Source: Variovorax sp. CF313 (GTDB lineage Bacteria; Pseudomonadota; Gammaproteobacteria; Burkholderiales; Burkholderiaceae_C). Taken from it: a stretch of DNA of 59,257 nucleotides. Location: assembly GCF_000282635.1 (NCBI RefSeq), contig NZ_AKIW01000083.1, positions 1 to 59,257 on the forward strand. Direction: 5' to 3'. The notes beneath the pieces are model-generated. The model saw nothing but the letters and a program-made list of their open reading frames with translations. It was not told the DNA's origin and ran no database searches. Every line of letters begins with the position of its first letter. Position 1 is the stretch's first letter. The translations under genes and the position numbers were made by a program. Shown here piece by piece: positions 33,748 to 42,497 of this stretch.

Positions 33748-33963
33748 TCAGGCTGCTGCGACCACGTGGCGCACCAGCAGCACCAGCCCGACCACGAAGA
33801 CGATCACGGCGACGAACGCCACCGCGATGATGTGCAGCGGATTCAGCTTGCCCAGGTCTTCCTGGTAGGCGCTGTTCTTGCGAACACCGAAGAACGACCA
33901 GCCCACCGCCTTCACCGTGTCCCACAGCGAAGCCTTCGGCCGGTTTGACGAGGGATCGGTCAC
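33748..33963 (-). CDS. DUF2970 small membrane protein
   Basis: This is a 71-residue protein with the family motif SLWDTVKAVGWSFFGVRKNSAYQ and one C-terminal membrane helix (IIAVAFVAVIVFVVGLVLLV). DUF2970 proteins are typical neighbours of ctaG and ctaE in betaproteobacteria; the function is unknown. The start is GTG and overlaps the ctaG stop as GTGA. Confidence 0.9.
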   Translation of the reverse strand: MTDPSSNRPKASLWDTVKAVGWSFFGVRKNSAYQEDLGKLNPLHIIAVAFVAVIVFVVGLVLLVRHVVAAA

Positions 33964-34586
33964 GAGCGCGGCTCATCGGAAGTCCTGGAAACGGCGGCCA
34001 CCGGTGCCGCAGGCGTCTTGCCGCCCACCTCGAAGAAGGTATACGACAGCGTGATGGTCTTCACGTCCTTGGAAATCTTGGGATCGATCACGAACGCAAC
34101 CGGCCACTGCTTCTTCTCGCCCGGATCGAGCGTGTACTGGTTGAAGCAGAAGCACTCGAGCTTGTTGAAGTAGGGTGCAGCCTGCTGCGGCGCGTAGCTC
34201 GGGATGGCCTGTGCGGCCATGCGGCGGTTCTGCACGTTCTGGAATTCGTACATCACCGTGTTGAGCTGGCCGGGGTGCACCTGGATGGTCCGCTCCGCGG
34301 GCTTGAAGTCCCAGAGGCCGCCGCGCACGTTGGAGTCGAACTCGACCGTGATGGTGCGGGTCATGTCGACCTGCGTGTTGTCGGGCACGCGCACGTTCTT
34401 GCCGCCGCTGGCACCGCCCGGCACCTCGAGCTCGGAGAGCGCGAGGATGTTGATGCCGGTCATTTCGCAGATCGCGCGGTACATCGGCACCAGCGCATAG
34501 CCGAAGGCGAACATGCCGCAAGCCACGACGGCCAGCTTGCCGACCATGCGCACGTTGGCGCGTCGAATGCGTTGGCCGAGGCTCAT
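33960..34586 (-). CDS. ctaG: Cytochrome c oxidase assembly protein CtaG/Cox11
   Basis: This is a 208-residue membrane-anchored copper chaperone that delivers copper to the CuB site of subunit I. One helix lies at residues about 16-36, followed by a periplasmic immunoglobulin-like domain. The copper motif is ECFCF (Cys145 and Cys147). It lies 29 bp after a 38-residue assembly peptide and overlaps the DUF2970 gene. Confidence 0.96.
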   Translation of the reverse strand: MSLGQRIRRANVRMVGKLAVVACGMFAFGYALVPMYRAICEMTGINILALSELEVPGGASGGKNVRVPDNTQVDMTRTITVEFDSNVRGGLWDFKPAERTIQVHPGQLNTVMYEFQNVQNRRMAAQAIPSYAPQQAAPYFNKLECFCFNQYTLDPGEKKQWPVAFVIDPKISKDVKTITLSYTFFEVGGKTPAAPVAAVSRTSDEPRS

Positions 34587-34615
34587 GGTGCGTGCTGCTC
34601 CCGTTCGGTTGGCGG

Positions 34616-34732
34616 TCAGCGGCCGCTGAAGAAGACCATGCGGACGATGAAGCCGATGAAGAAGATCACCGCGATGGAGGCCAGCGTGAGCCCCATGCGT
34701 CGGTTGTTCTTTCTTTGTTCAGGCGTCGTCAT
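34616..34732 (-). CDS. Cytochrome oxidase small assembly protein (38 residues)
   Basis: This is a 38-residue peptide: a basic head TTPEQRKNNRRMG and one membrane helix (LTLASIAVIFFIGFIVRMVFF). Such tiny proteins between ctaD and ctaG are recurrent in betaproteobacteria and are annotated as oxidase small assembly proteins. The ATG at 34732 is 14 bp after the ctaD stop. The size is too small for motif-based proof, so the call relies on position and helix. Confidence 0.82.
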   Translation of the reverse strand: MTTPEQRKNNRRMGLTLASIAVIFFIGFIVRMVFFSGR

Positions 34733-34746
34733 CGTCGTGCGGCCTG

Positions 34747-36387
34747 TCAGCCGATCACCTTGGTGGCGGTCGCGTCGAGCTTGGGCGGGGTCTCGAAGGT
34801 GTGGAACGGCGCCGGCGACGGCACTTCCCACTCGAGGCCTTCAGCGGCTTCCCATGGCTTCTGCGAAGCCTTCTCACCCTTGCCGCGCATGGTGGGCAGC
34901 ACGATGAAAAGGAAGAAATACAGCTGAGCGAAACCGAAGAAGAAGGCACCGACCGACGCCAGGGCGTTGAAGTCTGCGAACTGCATCGGGTAGTCGGCGT
35001 AGCGTCGCGGCATGCCGGCAAGGCCCAGGAAGTGCATCGGGAAGAAGGTCACATTGAACGAGATCAGCGACCACCAGAAGTGCACCTTGCCGCGCGTTTC
35101 GTTGTACATCACGCCGGTCCACTTGGGCACCCAGTAGTAGAAGCCCGAGAACATGGCGAACAGCGAGCCGGCCACCAGCACGTAGTGGAAGTGGGCCACC
35201 ACGTAGTAGGTGTCCTGCAGCTGCGTGTCGATCGGTGCGACCGCGAGGATCAGGCCGGTGAAGCCGCCCATCGTGAACACGAAGATGAAGCCGACGGCGA
35301 ACAGCATGGGCGTCTCGAAGGTCATCGAGCCCTGCCACATCGTCGCGATCCAGTTGAAGATCTTCACGGCCGTGGGCACCGCGATCAGCATGGTCGCGTA
35401 CATGAAGAACAGCTGTCCGGTGAGCGGCATGCCGGTCGTGAACATGTGGTGCGCCCACACGATGAACGACAGGATGGCGATCGACGAGGTGGCGTACACC
35501 ATCGAGGCGTAGCCGAACAGGCGCTTGCGGGCGAAGGCCGGCACCACCTGGCTGATGATGCCGAAGGCCGGCAAGATCATGATGTAGACCTCGGGGTGGC
35601 CGAAGAACCAGAAGATGTGCTGGTACATCACCGGGTCGCCGCCGCCGGCGGGGTTGAAGAAGCTGGTGCCGAAGTGGCGGTCGGTCAGCGTCATCGTGAT
35701 GGCGCCTGCGAGCACGGGCATCACCGCGATCAGCAGGTAGGCGGTGATGAGCCAGGTCCAGCAGAACATCGGCATCTTCATCAGCGTCATGCCGGGGGCG
35801 CGCATGTTGAGGATGGTCACGATGATGTTGATCGAGCCCATGATCGACGAGGCGCCCATGATGTGCATCGCGAAGATGCCGGCGTCCATCGAGGGGCCCA
35901 TCTGCAGCGTGAGCGGCGCGTAGAGCGTCCAGCCGGCAGCGGGTGCGCCGCCGGGCATGAAGAACGAACCGACCAGCATCAGCGCCGCGGGAATCAGCAG
36001 CCAGAAGCTGAAGTTGTTCATGCGCGCGAACGCCATGTCGGAGGCGCCCACCTGCAGCGGGATCATCCAGTTCGCGAAGCCCACGAAGGCCGGCATGATG
36101 GCGCCGAACACCATGATCAGGCCGTGCATGGTGGTGAACTGGTTGAACAGCTCGGGGTTCACCAATTGCAGGCCGGGCTGGAACAGCTCGGCGCGGATCA
36201 GCAGCGCGAGCACGCCCCCCACCATCAGCATGGTGAAGCTGAACAGCAGGTAGAGCGTGCCGATGTCCTTGTGGTTGGTCGCGAAGACCCAGCGGCGCCA
36301 GCCGGTGGGCGCGTGGTGATCGTGATGCTCGTCGTGTGCGTGGTCGCCGTGGGCGGCGTGACCGTGGGGGTCGAGGACTGCACTCAT
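34747..36387 (-). CDS. ctaD: Cytochrome c oxidase subunit I
   Basis: This is a 546-residue heme-copper oxidase core subunit with 12 membrane segments. The N-terminus is His-rich (HGHAAHGDHAHDEHHDHH). Metal-site motifs are MHGLIMVF (heme a ligand), FWFFGHPEVYIMILPAFGI (CuB His and cross-linked Tyr), VWAHHMFTTG (CuB His pair) and VVAHFHYVL (heme ligands). These mark an A-type, aa3-like enzyme. It lies 43 bp after ctaC. The His-rich head is a possible metal-binding feature. Confidence 0.98.
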   Translation of the reverse strand: MSAVLDPHGHAAHGDHAHDEHHDHHAPTGWRRWVFATNHKDIGTLYLLFSFTMLMVGGVLALLIRAELFQPGLQLVNPELFNQFTTMHGLIMVFGAIMPAFVGFANWMIPLQVGASDMAFARMNNFSFWLLIPAALMLVGSFFMPGGAPAAGWTLYAPLTLQMGPSMDAGIFAMHIMGASSIMGSINIIVTILNMRAPGMTLMKMPMFCWTWLITAYLLIAVMPVLAGAITMTLTDRHFGTSFFNPAGGGDPVMYQHIFWFFGHPEVYIMILPAFGIISQVVPAFARKRLFGYASMVYATSSIAILSFIVWAHHMFTTGMPLTGQLFFMYATMLIAVPTAVKIFNWIATMWQGSMTFETPMLFAVGFIFVFTMGGFTGLILAVAPIDTQLQDTYYVVAHFHYVLVAGSLFAMFSGFYYWVPKWTGVMYNETRGKVHFWWSLISFNVTFFPMHFLGLAGMPRRYADYPMQFADFNALASVGAFFFGFAQLYFFLFIVLPTMRGKGEKASQKPWEAAEGLEWEVPSPAPFHTFETPPKLDATATKVIG

Positions 36388-36430
36388 TTCGTTTTTCCTT
36401 GCAATTTCTTCGTCGCGGGACGCTGTCGCA

Positions 36431-37609
36431 TCACTTGCCGCGCAGGGCCAGCACTTCGGCCGGCTGCACCAGCTGGCCGGTCTTGTTCGACCAGCTGTTC
36501 TTGGTGTACGTGGCCACGGCCGCGAGGTCGGTATCGCTCAGCTGCTTCCAGGACGGCATCGCGCCGTTGTTCTGGCCGTTGAGCAGCACATGCAGTTGTA
36601 CCGAGTGGTCGGCATCGAGCACCTTCGGGTCGCCGTCGAGCGCCTTGATCGGGCCCGCGCCCTTGCCGTTGGCCTGGTGGCAGGCGGCGCAGTTGGCGGC
36701 ATAGACCTTTTCGCCACGAACGAGCATGTCGGGCAGCGTCCAGACCTTGGTCGGGTCGTCGAGCTTGGCGGCGGCTTCCTTGCGCTTGGCGGCCACCCAG
36801 GTCGTGTAGTCGGCCGACGAGACCACCTTCACGTGGATCGGCATGTAGGCGTGTTCCTTGCCGCACAGTTCCTGGCACTGGCCGTAGTAGTCGCCCACGG
36901 TCTCGGCACGGAACCAGGTGTCGCGCACGAAGCCGGGAATCGCGTCCTGCTTCAAGCCCAGCTGCGGCACGGCGAAGGCGTGGATCACGTCGTTCGCGGT
37001 GGTGATGATGCGGACCTTCTTGTTGACCGGCACCACCAGCGGGTTGTCGACCTTCAGCAGGTAGTCGTCGGGCATCGCGCCCTTGGCGCCGGCGTCGGAC
37101 ATCGCGCGCTGCGAGCTGTCGAGCGTGGAGATGAAGGCCAGGCCCTCGCCTTCGCCGTTCAGGTAGTCGTAGCCCCACTTCCATTGATAGCCGGTGGTCT
37201 TGATCGTGAGGTCGGCGTTGGTGGTGTCCTTCTGGGCCACCAGCACCTTGGTGGCGGGCAGCGCCATGACGATCACGATGAGGAAGGGCACGATGGTCCA
37301 GATGACCTCGACCACCACCGATTCATGGAAGTTGGCCGCCTTGTGGCCGACCGACTTGCGGTGCTTCCAGATCGAATAGAACATGACCGCGAACACGGCG
37401 ACGAAGATGACCGTGCACAGGATCATCATGATCGTGTGGAGCAGATGCTGCTCCTGCGCGATCTTGGTCACGCCGACCGGAAGATTCAACTGGCGAACCG
37501 AAGGGCCGCCGGGCAGATCGTTGACTGCGTGCGCCGCGCTGCTGAAAGCCGCGCCGGCCGCCAGCAACAGATTCGCCGGCCTGTACTTATTGCGCCAAAT
37601 GCTCTTCAT
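36431..37609 (-). CDS. ctaC: Cytochrome c oxidase subunit II fused to a cytochrome c domain
   Basis: This is a 392-residue exported subunit. A signal peptide (to about AAHA, residue 28) is followed by two membrane helices and a CuA domain with QCQELCGKEHAYM. A C-terminal cytochrome c domain carries CAACH (Cys307, Cys310, His311) and a downstream Met in GAMPSW. The fusion makes this a caa3-like enzyme that can take electrons through its own heme c. ATG at 37609 is used because it gives a compact signal peptide; GTG at 37618 would add three residues. It heads the ctaC-ctaD unit. Confidence 0.96.
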   Translation of the reverse strand: MKSIWRNKYRPANLLLAAGAAFSSAAHAVNDLPGGPSVRQLNLPVGVTKIAQEQHLLHTIMMILCTVIFVAVFAVMFYSIWKHRKSVGHKAANFHESVVVEVIWTIVPFLIVIVMALPATKVLVAQKDTTNADLTIKTTGYQWKWGYDYLNGEGEGLAFISTLDSSQRAMSDAGAKGAMPDDYLLKVDNPLVVPVNKKVRIITTANDVIHAFAVPQLGLKQDAIPGFVRDTWFRAETVGDYYGQCQELCGKEHAYMPIHVKVVSSADYTTWVAAKRKEAAAKLDDPTKVWTLPDMLVRGEKVYAANCAACHQANGKGAGPIKALDGDPKVLDADHSVQLHVLLNGQNNGAMPSWKQLSDTDLAAVATYTKNSWSNKTGQLVQPAEVLALRGK

Positions 37610-37668
37610 CGTGTTCACGTTTCTTCAATTTATCGACAACCCAACCGTGCAGCACTGCGCGAGCCCCC

Positions 37669-38145
37669 TCAGGCGCCACGCAACGCCATGCGAATCTCGC
37701 GGGCCAAAGCCGCACGCAACTCCGGGCGTACATAGCGCCCCACCCTGACCGATCGACCCTGCCCCGAGACCTCGATCAGCGAGCGATCGCCGGTCTGCGG
37801 TTCGATCCGCACCTGGTGCGGAAGAAATTCCGTGCGTTCGTAGTGCCCGCCGTTCTCGAGCTCCACGACGAGCCGCCCCTCCTGCAGCGCGATCTTCTCG
37901 CCGTCGGTCGCATGCCGTGCGTAGACCATGAACGCAAACCCGACAGCGGCCAGCTCGAGCCAGGCAAAAGGCAGAACCAGCGGCGCACCGTGCAGCCAGA
38001 ACAGGGTGCCGGTGCCGAGCGATACCACGCACAGCGAGGCGTAGAGCCAGCCCAGCTGGCTCGGCGTCACCGAGCAGTTCCGCCTCAGGAACCAGTGGAT
38101 GCTCTGGCCTGAAACGGTGGCAAATCGAAACACGGAATTCGACAC
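37669..38145 (-). CDS. DUF2244 domain-containing membrane protein
   Basis: This protein of about 158 residues starts with the family-like FRFATVSGQSIHWFLRRNCS. Two membrane helices follow (LYASLCVVSLGTGTLFWL and FAWLELAAVGFAFMVYA), then a cytoplasmic C-terminal domain with DRSLIEVSGQGRSVRVGRYV. The start is uncertain: GTG at 38145 or 38133 are the likeliest, since the frame remains open upstream without family sequence. It lies 59 bp upstream of ctaC on the same strand. The function is unknown. Confidence 0.8.
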   Translation of the reverse strand: MSNSVFRFATVSGQSIHWFLRRNCSVTPSQLGWLYASLCVVSLGTGTLFWLHGAPLVLPFAWLELAAVGFAFMVYARHATDGEKIALQEGRLVVELENGGHYERTEFLPHQVRIEPQTGDRSLIEVSGQGRSVRVGRYVRPELRAALAREIRMALRGA

Positions 38146-38228
38146 GGGCGAGTTCAGCAAATCGGTGCGTCGATGGTCGCCCAATCCCTCGTACACCTTC
38201 GTACAAACAGGATCCGACACCCGTCGAT

Positions 38229-38246
38229 CGCGGGACAATACCCGCG
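38229..38246. other. Inverted repeat upstream of the DUF2244 gene
   Basis: CGCGGG-ACAATA-CCCGCG is a perfect 6 bp inverted repeat in the 199 bp gap between the DUF2244 gene and the BioC-like gene. It could be an operator for the cox region or a hairpin. The rest of the gap shows no gene; a CGTACACCTTCGTACA direct-repeat-like stretch is the only other feature. Confidence 0.3.
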
Positions 38247-38344
38247 GGTTCCACGCAACGGCGGATTGTAGCGGGTAGATATCTGCGCCCGCGTTGCGTA
38301 GAGGACGCCTACGGGTCACTACTAACTAGGCAAAAAGGCCCGTA

Positions 38345-39259
38345 TCAGGCACCCGGGCGGCCGCGCTGGAGCATCGAGCGCATCTCGCGCAACGACACCG
38401 CGCTTTCGGCCGACAGCGACACGCGCGGCACCGGCTTGAACGCGTGGCCGTAGATGACCTCGAAGGTCAGCGCGATGCGCCCGCCGCCCTCTTCGGCCGG
38501 GGCGAGTTCGGGCAACGCCTTCTTCAGCGACCGGTGCCAGGCCTTGCCGCGCAGCGCCGGGAAGCGCGTCGGGTGCAGGTTGCGGCCCAGCGTGCGCAGT
38601 TCGGCCAGCGCCGCCTCGGGCGTGGCCCAGGTCAGCACGATGCGCTCCATGTCCATCACCGGTTCGGCGAAGCCGGCGTGCACCAGCATGTCGCCCCAGT
38701 CGTGCATGTCGGTGAACTCGTGGCCCGCGGCCGGCCAGCCGAGCCGGGCATGCAGCGCGCGCAGCTCGCGCACGGTATCGGGCCCGAGGCAAGAGAACAT
38801 CAGGAAGCCGTCGGTCGCCACCAGCTTGTGCCAGTGCGCAATCAGCGCCTCCGGGTCGGCCGCCATGTGCAGCGACATGTTGGCCCATAGCAGGTCGACG
38901 CCGTCTTCGGGCGGCGCGTCGAAGCGCGCCTTGCCGGCCTGCCAGCGGCGCGCGCTCCACCATGGGGCGGCCAGCGCCTGGCCGGTGGCGGCCGCGAGCG
39001 CGGGCTCCGGCTCGATCACGAAGGAAGCCGCGTCCTTGTAGCGGCGGGCGACGAGTTCATGCGCCTCGAGGCCGCTGCGCAACGGTGCCCAGTCGGCCCA
39101 TGTGCGGGGCTGGGCCTTGATCCATTGCAGCCGGTCTTCCATCCGGCGGCCGATTTCCTCGTGCAGCCAGGGGGAGCCGTCGGCAGGCGCGAGTTGGCGC
39201 CAGCGGGCGGCCGCCGTGGCATCGATGGTCGGCGGTCGTCGTGAGGGGTCGGTGGCCAT
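38345..39259 (-). CDS. BioC-like methyltransferase
   Basis: This is a 304-residue protein of the BioC (malonyl-ACP O-methyltransferase) type. BioC-like blocks include LWANMSLHMAADPEALI, FLMFSCLGPDTVRELR and FTDMHDWGDMLVHAGFAEPVMDME. The glycine-rich SAM motif I (DxGxGxG) that should lie around residues 70-85 is not recognisable; the region reads ASFVIEPEPALAAATG. It may bind SAM weakly or act differently. It is divergent from comF (23 bp between starts). No other biotin gene is in the window. Confidence 0.75.
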   Translation of the reverse strand: MATDPSRRPPTIDATAAARWRQLAPADGSPWLHEEIGRRMEDRLQWIKAQPRTWADWAPLRSGLEAHELVARRYKDAASFVIEPEPALAAATGQALAAPWWSARRWQAGKARFDAPPEDGVDLLWANMSLHMAADPEALIAHWHKLVATDGFLMFSCLGPDTVRELRALHARLGWPAAGHEFTDMHDWGDMLVHAGFAEPVMDMERIVLTWATPEAALAELRTLGRNLHPTRFPALRGKAWHRSLKKALPELAPAEEGGGRIALTFEVIYGHAFKPVPRVSLSAESAVSLREMRSMLQRGRPGA

Positions 39260-39282
39260 GGGGCCGTGAGTATATTGAGGCC

Positions 39283-40008
39283 ATGTCCAGCCATCGGGCC
39301 TTGTGGCCTTTCATGCCTTTCACCTCGCTGCTCGCACGGCTGCCCAGCCAGTGCGCGGTCTGCCGCGCCTGGCCGTCTCGCCCGGTGTGCGATGCCTGCG
39401 TGGCCCGCTTCGCACCGCCGACGGCGCGCTGCTGCAGTTGCGCCCTGCCCGTGCCCGAAGGCGTGAGCCGCTGCGGCGACTGCGTGACGCACCCGCCGCC
39501 GCTGGACGCCTGCCTCGCGGCCTGCACCTACGCATGGCCGTGGCCGGACGCCATTACGGCATTCAAGTTCCGGGGCGAGGCCGGCTGGGCCGGCCCGTTC
39601 GCCACGCTGCTGCGCAGCACGCCCTGGGTGGAGCCGGCGCTGGAGGCTTGCGACAGCGTGCTGCCGATGCCGCTGGCGCCGGGCCGGTTGCGCGAACGCG
39701 GCTTCAATCAGGCGCACGAGTTGGCGCGGCGGCTGTCGCCTGCCAAGACCGACGCCACCCTGCTTCTGCGCACCCGCGAGACGCCCGCACAGAGCGGCCT
39801 TTCGCGCGCCGACCGGCTGCACAACCTGCGCGGCGCCTTCGCCGTGGAACCGCTGCGCGCCGAGAAGCTGCGCGGCCAGCGCCTCGTGCTGGTGGACGAC
39901 GTGATGACCAGCGGCGCCTCGCTGTTCGCGGCCGCCGAAGTGCTGCGGCTGGCGGGCGCGGCCCATGTTACGGCCGTCGTGCTGGCCCGGACCGATCCGC
40001 CGCGCTGA
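39283..40008 (+). CDS. ComF family phosphoribosyltransferase-like protein
   Basis: This is a 241-residue protein. The N-terminus has Cys pairs (CAVCRAWPSRPVCDAC and CCSCALPVPEGVSRCGDC) of a zinc finger. The C-terminal part has the PRPP-binding motif LVLVDDVMTSGAS. Family members (ComFC) take part in DNA uptake in naturally competent bacteria, while many others have unclear roles. It is followed 31 bp later by trmL on the same strand. Confidence 0.9.
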   Translation: MSSHRALWPFMPFTSLLARLPSQCAVCRAWPSRPVCDACVARFAPPTARCCSCALPVPEGVSRCGDCVTHPPPLDACLAACTYAWPWPDAITAFKFRGEAGWAGPFATLLRSTPWVEPALEACDSVLPMPLAPGRLRERGFNQAHELARRLSPAKTDATLLLRTRETPAQSGLSRADRLHNLRGAFAVEPLRAEKLRGQRLVLVDDVMTSGASLFAAAEVLRLAGAAHVTAVVLARTDPPR

Positions 40009-40039
40009 ACCTCCGAGGCGGCCCGCCGACAATCGGCGC

Positions 40040-40501
40040 ATGTTCCATATCGTCCTGGTCCACCCCGAAATCCCGCCGAACACCGGCAACGTGATCCGGC
40101 TCGCCGCCAACACCGGCTGCACGCTGCACCTGGTCGAGCCGCTCGGCTTTTCGATGGACGACCGCCTGCTGCGCCGCGCAGGGCTCGACTACCACGAGTA
40201 CGCCGAAGTGAAGCGCCACGCCGACTGGCAGGCGCTGCTCGCCACGGAGCAACCGGCCGCCGACCGCATGTTCGCCCTCACCACGCGCGGCACGCGGCCC
40301 GTGCACGATGTGCGCTTCCAGCCCGGGGACTGGCTGGTGTTCGGCTCGGAGACCAGCGGCCTGCCGCCCGTCGTGCGCGACGGCTTCGCCGAGCCGCAGC
40401 GCCTGCGGCTGCCGATGCGCGAGGGCCAGCGCAGCCTGAATCTCTCGAATGCAGTGGCGGTGACGGTGTTCGAGGCCTGGCGGCAGAACGGCTTCGGCTG
40501 A
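40040..40501 (+). CDS. trmL: tRNA (cytidine(34)-2'-O)-methyltransferase
   Basis: This is a 153-residue SPOUT-class methyltransferase. The N-terminus MFHIVLVHPEIPPNTGNVIRLAANTG, the central VFGSETSGLP and the knot motif RSLNLSNAVAVTVFEAWRQ are diagnostic. It 2'-O-methylates the wobble base of tRNA-Leu. The length is typical. It converges with the MaoC gene, 20 bp between stops. Confidence 0.96.
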   Translation: MFHIVLVHPEIPPNTGNVIRLAANTGCTLHLVEPLGFSMDDRLLRRAGLDYHEYAEVKRHADWQALLATEQPAADRMFALTTRGTRPVHDVRFQPGDWLVFGSETSGLPPVVRDGFAEPQRLRLPMREGQRSLNLSNAVAVTVFEAWRQNGFG

Positions 40502-40521
40502 AACGAAAAAAGCCCGACGCC

Positions 40522-40983
40522 TCAGCGGTAGCGGCGCACCACCGACTCGGCCACGCACGCCGGCTTGGCGGCGCCTTCGAGCTCGATGGTGACTTCCCAG
40601 GTCATCTGGAAGCCGTCGTCGGCGATCGGCTCCGAACTCAGCAGCTTCATGCGGGCGCGCAGCCTCTTGCCCACCGGCACCGGCGACATGAAGCGAACCC
40701 GGTTCATGCCGTAGTTCACGCCCATGCGCGACTCGACCACGTCGATCGCCGTCTCGAAAAAGCGCGGCAGCAGCGACAGCGTGAGGAAACCATGGGCGAT
40801 CGGCCCGCCGAAGGGGCCGGCCTTGGCCCGCTCGACATCGATATGGATCCACTGGTGGTCGCCCGTCGCCTCGGCGAACTGGTTGACCTGTTCCTGCGTG
40901 ATGGTGATCCAGTCGCTCACGGCGACCTCCTGGCCAACGCAGGCGGCGAGATCCTGAAGGGTCTGGAATGTCTTTTTGGTCAT
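40522..40983 (-). CDS. MaoC family dehydratase
   Basis: This is a 153-residue single hot-dog-fold protein. The hydratase motif is ATGDHQWIHIDVERA, with Asp and His as the catalytic pair, then FGGPIAHGFLTLSL. It matches short-chain (R)-enoyl-CoA hydratase-like proteins, including the NodN-like branch. It probably hydrates an enoyl-CoA, but the chain type is unknown. ATG at 40983 was chosen; the frame extends upstream without family sequence. Confidence 0.9.
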   Translation of the reverse strand: MTKKTFQTLQDLAACVGQEVAVSDWITITQEQVNQFAEATGDHQWIHIDVERAKAGPFGGPIAHGFLTLSLLPRFFETAIDVVESRMGVNYGMNRVRFMSPVPVGKRLRARMKLLSSEPIADDGFQMTWEVTIELEGAAKPACVAESVVRRYR

Positions 40984-41063
40984 GCGGGCATTCTGGCGTG
41001 CGGGGTGTACGCCCGGCTGTCGGGCTCGCGACAACCGGGCTCAGGGAAAACCGGGAGCCTGGA

Positions 41064-41684
41064 CTAGGTGTCGAGCCATTCGCGGATCGGCTGCCACTGC
41101 TCCAGGTCGCGCTGCACGCGGCCGGGCGCGATGTCGAACAGCGTGAGTCCGCGCGCCGCGAGCTGCACGTAGTTCTGCGTGTCGCGCAGTTCGCCGATCA
41201 CCGGCACGCCGAGCCCGGCGATGAACTCGTGGAGCCGGTCGGCCGCCAGCGTGCGGGCGTTCACGCGCATGCCGACGAGGCCGATCTTCGTCTTTTCGGC
41301 GCGGCGGTCTTCCAGCAGCCGGTCGAGGAAGTCGCGCGTCGCGTAGATGTCGAAGATGCTCGGCTGCAGCGGCACGATCACCCGGTCGGCCAGCGCCAGC
41401 ACTTCCTTGAAGCGCCAGCCGTGCAGGCCGGCCGGCGTGTCGAGCACCGCGTGCGTGGTGCCGCGCGGCGGCCGCACCACCGTGCTGTCGCCGATGGCCT
41501 CCCAGGTGGCGATGGGCCGGGCCATCGGCGGACGCAGGCCCAGCCAGAGCCGCGAGGATTGCTGGCGATCCACGTCGCCCAGCATCACGGCATGGCCGTG
41601 GCTTGCGAAGTAGCCCGCAACGTTGGTCGCGATCGTCGACTTGCCTACGCCACCCTTGGGATTGGCGACCAGAACCACCGGCAT
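41064..41684 (-). CDS. Orphan ParA-family ATPase
   Basis: This is a 206-residue P-loop ATPase. The deviant Walker A is NPKGGVGKST with the signature Lys, and Walker B-like elements are GDVDRQQSS and VLDTPAG. No ParB gene or parS-like repeat is near, so this is not a replicon partition locus. Short solitary ParA proteins of this kind position other cargo on the nucleoid or membrane. The cargo is unknown. It is divergent from the kefF-like gene. Confidence 0.88.
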   Translation of the reverse strand: MPVVLVANPKGGVGKSTIATNVAGYFASHGHAVMLGDVDRQQSSRLWLGLRPPMARPIATWEAIGDSTVVRPPRGTTHAVLDTPAGLHGWRFKEVLALADRVIVPLQPSIFDIYATRDFLDRLLEDRRAEKTKIGLVGMRVNARTLAADRLHEFIAGLGVPVIGELRDTQNYVQLAARGLTLFDIAPGRVQRDLEQWQPIREWLDT

Positions 41685-41777
41685 AAAAGCTCTCCTCCGG
41701 AACAGGGACAGCGGGAATGGTAGCCGCCGGCGCCCTTTCGCCCGGCGAACCGGCCTTGACTGCGCTATGTTCGCGGG

Positions 41778-42497
41778 ATGACGACAACAACATCCACGGG
41801 AAATTCCGGCGGCATCTACGTGCTCGCGGCCCACCCGCACTGGCGCGACTCGCGCGTCAACCGCCGCATGCTCGCCGCCGCGCGGGCCGTGCCGGGCATC
41901 GACGTCAACGACCTCTACGGCAGCTACCCCGACTTCGCCATCGACGTCGAAGCCGAGCAGGCCCGGCTCGCCAAGGCCGACCTGGTGGTGCTGGTGCACC
42001 CGATCCAGTGGTACTCGATGCCAGCGCTGCAAAAACTCTGGGTCGACGACGTGCTCGGCTACGGCTGGGCCTACGGCCCCGGCGGCACGGCGCTGCAGGG
42101 CAAGGACCTCTGGCTGGTTGCCACCACCGGCAGCCCCGAAGCCGCGTACCACCCCCAGAACTACCACCGCTATTTCTTCGACGCCTTCCTGCCGCCCTAC
42201 GAGCAGACCGCCGCGCTGTGCGGCATGCGCTTCCTGCCGCCGCTGGTCTTCTACGGTGCGCGCAGCGCCAGCGAGGCGGACGTGGCGTCGCACGTCGCAA
42301 CCTTTGCCCAGCGCCTCGGCAGCTACCCCGACTGGCCCGAGATCGAGGAGATCGACGCCTGCGTGGCCTGCCCCGTGCCCGAGAGCGACCGGCCAGCCGA
42401 CACCAACGACATCGGCCAGGTGGTCTCCAGCGCCCTCCAGGCTGCCATGGCCCACGGCCTCGCGGTCACGGCCGCAGACAACGGCAAGGCGGCCTGA
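41778..42497 (+). CDS. KefF-like NAD(P)H oxidoreductase, ancillary subunit
   Basis: This is a 239-residue flavodoxin-like quinone oxidoreductase. Family motifs are VLAAHPHWRDSRVNRRM, HPIQWYSMPALQKLWVDDVL and YGWAYGPGGTALQGK. The next gene encodes a KefC-like antiporter and starts directly at the stop codon. As in E. coli kefF-kefC, this protein probably binds the antiporter's regulatory domain and activates it. It is slightly longer than E. coli KefF. Confidence 0.9.
   Translation: MTTTTSTGNSGGIYVLAAHPHWRDSRVNRRMLAAARAVPGIDVNDLYGSYPDFAIDVEAEQARLAKADLVVLVHPIQWYSMPALQKLWVDDVLGYGWAYGPGGTALQGKDLWLVATTGSPEAAYHPQNYHRYFFDAFLPPYEQTAALCGMRFLPPLVFYGARSASEADVASHVATFAQRLGSYPDWPEIEEIDACVACPVPESDRPADTNDIGQVVSSALQAAMAHGLAVTAADNGKAA

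Noticed and set aside
41064..41684. ParA as evidence of a plasmid or integrated element
   Set aside because: There is no ParB, replication gene, integrase or parS-like site nearby, and the flanks are ordinary chromosomal genes.
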